Assembly: GCF_001514065.1 (NCBI RefSeq)
Contig: NZ_KQ948422.1
Coordinates: forward strand, 310,001-374,000
Origin: Streptomyces antibioticus
GTDB taxonomy: Bacteria > Actinomycetota > Actinomycetes > Streptomycetales > Streptomycetaceae
Length of the DNA: 64,000 bases
Reading direction: 5' to 3'
A program made the translations under genes and the position numbers. Below the pieces are notes generated by a model. The model did not search any database and was not told the origin of the DNA. It worked only from the letters and a program-made list of their open reading frames with translations. The number at the start of each line of letters is the position of its first letter. Within the stretch, counting starts at the first letter, position 1. Shown piece after piece: positions 60,543-64,000 of this stretch.

Positions 60543-61211
60543 ATGCGGAGCTATGACCAGTACTGCTCGATCGCCCGAGGGCTCGACGTCGTCGGGGACC
60601 GCTGGACACTGCTGATCGTTCGGGAGCTCTTGGTACAGGGCCCATGCCGGTTCACAGATCTCAAAAACGGGCTGCCCGGAATCGCGACGAACCTGCTCTC
60701 GACCCGCCTCAAGGAACTCGAGTCGGCCGGGCTGATCACACGTGAGGACGCGCCGCCGCCCGTCGCCACCGTCCTGTACCGATTGAGCGAGAGCGGGCGG
60801 GAGTTGGAGCCCGTCCTCAAGGCACTGGGCATGTGGGGGCTGCGGTTCATGACCGAGGAACGCCCGAAGGACACGTTCCGGGCCCAGTGGCTGGCCTACG
60901 CCCCGGCGTGGTTCACCGTCGACGCCGACCCCGGCGCCCCGCCCGCCGTCATCCAGCTCATCGCGGCCGGCGAGACGGCCGTCATCGAGCTGCGCGACGG
61001 ACAGGTCCACACCCGGACCGGCAGAAGCAGCGACCCCGACCTCATCCTGGACGGCCCGCCCCGCGCCGTCCTCGGACTGCTCGGCGGCATCCTCGACCTC
61101 GACTCCGCCGGCCACCTCGGCCTGACCGCCACCGGCCGAGTCGGCCTGCTCGCTCGTCTGCGCCCCGTCCCGCAGGACCAGGCTCCTGGCCGGCACGAAG
61201 CGCGCCGATAG
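60543..61211 (+). CDS. HxlR-family regulator with SCP2-like C-terminal domain
   Basis: This 222-residue protein has an N-terminal HxlR winged helix (residues about 1-100: YDQYCSIARGLDVVGDRWTL, LKNGLPGIATNLLSTRLKEL). A C-terminal domain of about 110 residues resembles a sterol carrier protein 2 fold (FTVDADPGAPPAVIQLIAAG, DLILDGPPRAVLGLLGG). Such two-domain HxlR proteins occur in actinobacteria, where the second domain could bind a hydrophobic ligand. It is divergent from the DHA2 exporter and probably represses it until the exported compound binds. Confidence 0.88.
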   Translation: MRSYDQYCSIARGLDVVGDRWTLLIVRELLVQGPCRFTDLKNGLPGIATNLLSTRLKELESAGLITREDAPPPVATVLYRLSESGRELEPVLKALGMWGLRFMTEERPKDTFRAQWLAYAPAWFTVDADPGAPPAVIQLIAAGETAVIELRDGQVHTRTGRSSDPDLILDGPPRAVLGLLGGILDLDSAGHLGLTATGRVGLLARLRPVPQDQAPGRHEARR

Positions 61212-61422
61212 ACCACGACGACCGCCCCGACCCCGCGTGACACAACCGATGGGGCCTACTTCACCTGGTGCGTGGTCGAGGACGGCTGGCCGCTGCGCCA
61301 GGCAGCCGAACGTTCCAGGTCAGTCGCAGCATGGCCATCCGAGCGTCACCGCCAATTGCTTCCAGGACCGCCGAAAAGTGCCCGGCTGCAATGCTTCCTC
61401 CATGCGCCGGCTGGGATTGCCT

Positions 61423-62418
61423 TCAGGTGAAAAGGCTCTGCTCCAGCAGGGCGATGCCCAGTGACGTGACTGTGTGGTGGACCGCCTTGCCCTCGCGTCG
61501 GGTGGCAATCAGGCGGGCGTTGCGCAGCACCGTCGCATGGTGGCTCGCGGTCGCCGGCGAGATGTGCAGGCGGCGGGCCAGCTCCGTGGTGCCGCATCCT
61601 CCGACGGCCGCCCTCAGCACTGCGGCCCTGGTACGTCCCAGTAGGTCGTCGAGTGAGGGGGCGGTGGACTCGACGCTCTCCCACAGCGCGGTGTCGAGCG
61701 AGGGCCCACTGAGGGTGGGGACGGCCAGAACGGGTGCCCGATCCGGGTCCAGCGGCGGGTACAAAAGGTTCACCTGCTGGGTCGAGAACATCGTCGGCGC
61801 AATGACGAGACCTCGCCCGTTCAGGTGGACGTCGGCATCGTGGGTGTGGACCACTTCGAGCACGGGCGGCCGCCAGCGGACCAACGGACCGCAGAGTGAG
61901 GTGAGGAGCTGCTCGACCCCGCCGTCGGCCATCGTGTCCACGTACCCGGCCCGTACCTCACTCAGATGGGAGCGCACCCTGCTCCAGTAGGGGGCGACGG
62001 TGACGCTGTGGCAGGACCGGAGTGCCGTGGCCACCTGGAGGCGAGCTTCCCGGTCGCCGTCCATCAGGTGCCGGGCCCAGGTGCGGTGGGTGGGGTGGAG
62101 GTCGAGGTTCTCCAGTTCGATGCGCATCAGGGCGCGGGGAGCCGCCATCAGGTTGTCCACCGCTTCGTCGATGGATGCCGTGTCTCCCATCAGGCTCGTC
62201 GCGTCGATCAGCGGTCCCCGTGTGGGCATCAACGCGGCGAGTGGGCCTGCCTGTTGGCCCACACGTCCACGTACCGACAGGTGCCAGCGGCGGAAGGCAA
62301 GACTGGCATCGCGGTCCTTCAACAGTTTCACGGTGTCGAACGTCTCCGCCGCCACGCCGATCGTCGTGGCCACACGGGTCCGCGCCAGGTCCTCCGCCGT
62401 GAAGTGGATGCGTTTCAC
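61423..62418 (-). CDS. ArsR-like winged-helix transcriptional regulator
   Basis: A 331-residue protein starting at GTG 62418; the frame is open further upstream but without a better start. The C-terminal part (residues about 255-320) holds an ArsR/HTH_20-type winged helix with LLGRTRAAVLRAAVGGCGTT, ARRLHISPATASHHATVLRN and GKAVHHTVTS. The long N-terminal part has no recognised domain and may bind a ligand. This layout is common in Streptomyces (DUF5937-like regulators). It is divergent from the flavin reductase by about 200 bp. Confidence 0.82.
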   Translation of the reverse strand: MKRIHFTAEDLARTRVATTIGVAAETFDTVKLLKDRDASLAFRRWHLSVRGRVGQQAGPLAALMPTRGPLIDATSLMGDTASIDEAVDNLMAAPRALMRIELENLDLHPTHRTWARHLMDGDREARLQVATALRSCHSVTVAPYWSRVRSHLSEVRAGYVDTMADGGVEQLLTSLCGPLVRWRPPVLEVVHTHDADVHLNGRGLVIAPTMFSTQQVNLLYPPLDPDRAPVLAVPTLSGPSLDTALWESVESTAPSLDDLLGRTRAAVLRAAVGGCGTTELARRLHISPATASHHATVLRNARLIATRREGKAVHHTVTSLGIALLEQSLFT

Positions 62419-62615
62419 CGAGCGCCCCGTTCTGCGCGTCACTGTTCGGCCCACAGCAGTCTCGGTTCCCGACGGGAACCACGCAATGATCAATCAGGCC
62501 ACGGCAGGCAGCCGAGGAGAAAGGGCAGGATCACCCTCGCACCCCGCGGGCGCAGGGCACGGAGCTGGTGAATGCTTGACCTCTGTCCCATCTCTTGAGC
62601 GGGGAGACGAATACC

Positions 62616-63104
62616 GTGACCGATCTCGATCCCTTCACCGACCTGCTCGACTACCCGATGTACGTCGTGACCGCGCAGGCCGACGGGGAAAAGGCCGGAT
62701 GCCTGGTCGGATTCGCCTCGCAGTGCTCGATTCAGCCTGCCCGGTTCATGGTCTGGCTGTCCAAAGCCAACCGAACCTACCGTGTGGCCGAGCGCACCGA
62801 CCGACTCGCGGTCCATCTTCTGCGCCGCGGCCAGGACCAGCTCGCCCGACTCTTCGGCGGTGAAACCGGCGACGACACCGACAAGTTCACCCAGGTCCAG
62901 TGGCACGCGGGACCGGGCGGTCTACCGGTCTTGGACGAGGCTCCCGCCTGGTTCGTCGGTCACGTGGAGAACCGGATCGACGGCGGCGACCACGTCGGTT
63001 TTCTGCTCGCCCCGGAGGCGACGGAGCGTCTTATGGGCAGCCGCACCCCGGTGCTGACATTCAGCGACACCCATGACATCGCTCCGGGCCACCCAGCGAA
63101 CTGA
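62616..63104 (+). CDS. Flavin reductase-like FMN-binding protein
   Basis: A 162-residue split-barrel FMN-binding protein. GTG 62616 follows GGGGAGA. Features are YPMYVVTAQADGEKAGCLVG (FMN-binding opening strand), SIQPARFMVWLSKANRTYRV, VHLLRRGQDQLARLFGGETG and a C-terminal FSDTHDIAPGH. Related proteins supply reduced flavin to a monooxygenase or act on their own. No partner oxygenase is adjacent. It is divergent from the ArsR-like regulator, which may control it. Confidence 0.8.
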   Translation: MTDLDPFTDLLDYPMYVVTAQADGEKAGCLVGFASQCSIQPARFMVWLSKANRTYRVAERTDRLAVHLLRRGQDQLARLFGGETGDDTDKFTQVQWHAGPGGLPVLDEAPAWFVGHVENRIDGGDHVGFLLAPEATERLMGSRTPVLTFSDTHDIAPGHPAN

Positions 63105-63509
63105 GCGGCACGCCCTGGTCGTCGCGACCCTCCTCGATCACGATCCGCCGGCGCACTACCTCTCCGGCCGGGCCATCCACACCACTCGGACAAGAGGCCA
63201 CACGGCCACCGTGCAGGACGCGCCGGCAGACATCGCCGAGGCCATCGTCACCGCGCCCCCCCCCAGACATCCGGCTCATCATCGCCTTGGCCGCCGTCGG
63301 ACTCGGCCCGGCCGACGAGCTCTGGACCACCCGGGGCCGCCCGCAAGCTGCCCCCCTCTCGAACGGCTCCGCATCGACAGACAACTCGAGGAGGCCCTCA
63401 CCCCACGGCGCCGACCCGCTACGCCGAATCCGCCCGCAAGCTGCTCGGATCCGAACCCCGAATGGGCCCGGGTCGTTCTCCATGAACCGCACATCCCAGA
63501 ATCGTTTGA
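63105..63509. other. Intergenic, possibly degraded
   Basis: About 405 bp. Coding-like bias appears in short stretches in different frames around a C-run at about 63255-63263, as expected for decayed sequence, but no family could be named. Confidence 0.4.
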
Positions 63510-64000
63510 TCAGCCGAGCAGAGCCTCGGTGATCTGGCGGGTGGTCTGCGCGGCAACCCGGGGATTTACAGCGGCGTAGGAGGTGTAGGCGTTCAGGCCG
63601 GTGGCCAGGGCCCAGCCTCGGCCCCGGGTCCAGGTGGCGTCGTCGACGCCGAGCGTGGCGCGGAAGACAGCCCGGCTCTCAGCAGACATCAGGGTGAAGG
63701 CGATGGTCAGGTCGCAGGCCGGGTCGCCGATGCCGAGCTCGCCGAAGTCGATGACCGCGCTGAGGCGGCCGGCGACGGTCAGCAGGTTGCCGGTGTGGAA
63801 GTCGCCGTGGAACCAAACTGGCGGGCCATCCCATCCGGGGGCGCTCAGCGCCGCATCCCACAGCTCGGTCATGGCCGCGGCGTCGAACGCACCGTCAACC
63901 TCCGCGATAGCGGCTCGCGTCGCGCGGTCCCGGTCGGTCAGCTGCCGATCAGTGAGGTCCTCGCGAGCGTTCTCGACCGGGAAGTCCTCGGGGACGAATG
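63510..64000 (-). CDS. Aminoglycoside/hydroxyurea-type phosphotransferase (5' end outside window)
   Basis: The visible 163 residues are the C-terminal half of an APH-family phosphotransferase. The catalytic loop is VWFHGDFHTGNLL (Asp and Asn of HGD-x4-N) and the metal-binding segment is AVIDFGELGIGDPACDLTIA (DFG-like). The reading frame continues off the right edge, so the N-lobe and start are not visible. The family phosphorylates aminoglycosides, macrolides or other small molecules; many such chromosomal copies have no known substrate. Confidence 0.85.
   Translation of the reverse strand, partial: FVPEDFPVENAREDLTDRQLTDRDRATRAAIAEVDGAFDAAAMTELWDAALSAPGWDGPPVWFHGDFHTGNLLTVAGRLSAVIDFGELGIGDPACDLTIAFTLMSAESRAVFRATLGVDDATWTRGRGWALATGLNAYTSYAAVNPRVAAQTTRQITEALLG

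Noticed and set aside
1-64000. CRISPR arrays or tRNA genes
   Set aside because: No regularly spaced repeats and no cloverleaf-like sequence were noticed on either strand.

Overview
The window is high-GC actinobacterial DNA, most likely from a Streptomyces species. It has strongly GC-biased third codon positions, frequent GTG starts, Tat and lipobox signals, dense TetR, HxlR, LAL and XRE regulator genes, and families typical of the genus (excalibur-type protein, CYTH-CHAD, ABATE/CGNR, DUF4232 lipoprotein, XRE-NB-ARC-TPR). No rRNA, tRNA or CRISPR was seen. The mix of intact genes, remnants and insertion sequences suggests an accessory, arm-like region.

Layout. 1-4.0 kb: the start of a secreted mono-ADP-ribosyltransferase-like protein, a duplicated divergent promoter with a decayed copy of a LAL regulator, then the intact LAL regulator. 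4.0-9.5 kb: a CYTH-CHAD protein, a small excalibur-type surface protein, a kup potassium transporter inactivated by an internal deletion, and an unknown protein. 10.1-18.2 kb: an aromatic meta-cleavage cluster (flavin hydroxylase, extradiol dioxygenase, ring-cleavage hydrolase, hydratase, two ACMSD-like amidohydrolases) with its TetR regulator. Similar tandem 16-bp operators lie at two promoters and link the outlying Tat-exported amidohydrolase to the rest. The cluster ends in a decayed DHA2 transporter. 18.3-26.5 kb: a frameshifted nucleotidyltransferase, an HTH/coiled-coil protein, a complete IS200/IS605 element with divergent tnpA and tnpB, a membrane-anchored Mrr-type nuclease, an ABATE/CGNR regulator and an epoxide hydrolase.

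26.9-45 kb: two APC permeases around a GntR regulator; a methyltransferase; a phospholipase D-type enzyme; a three-gene lipid/membrane operon (PAP2-diacylglycerol kinase fusion, BrkB-type protein, PAP2 phosphatase); an MFS exporter with divergent TetR and a shared operator dyad; a universal-stress-protein remnant; a 58-residue membrane protein; a Sua5/YrdC protein; and a GH30 glucuronoxylanase with a perfect CebR-type operator upstream.

45-64 kb: an SRPBCC protein with a YdeP-like molybdopterin oxidoreductase; small envelope proteins (PASTA lipoprotein, NlpC/P60 hydrolase, DUF4232 lipoprotein); an XRE-NB-ARC-TPR regulator behind a strong inverted repeat; a GNAT enzyme; an IS630 remnant; a divergent HxlR/quinone-oxidoreductase pair; a methyltransferase; a DHA2 exporter with a divergent HxlR regulator; an ArsR-like regulator; a flavin reductase; and a phosphotransferase cut by the right edge. 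Functions are read from motifs and family resemblance by eye; no database search was possible.
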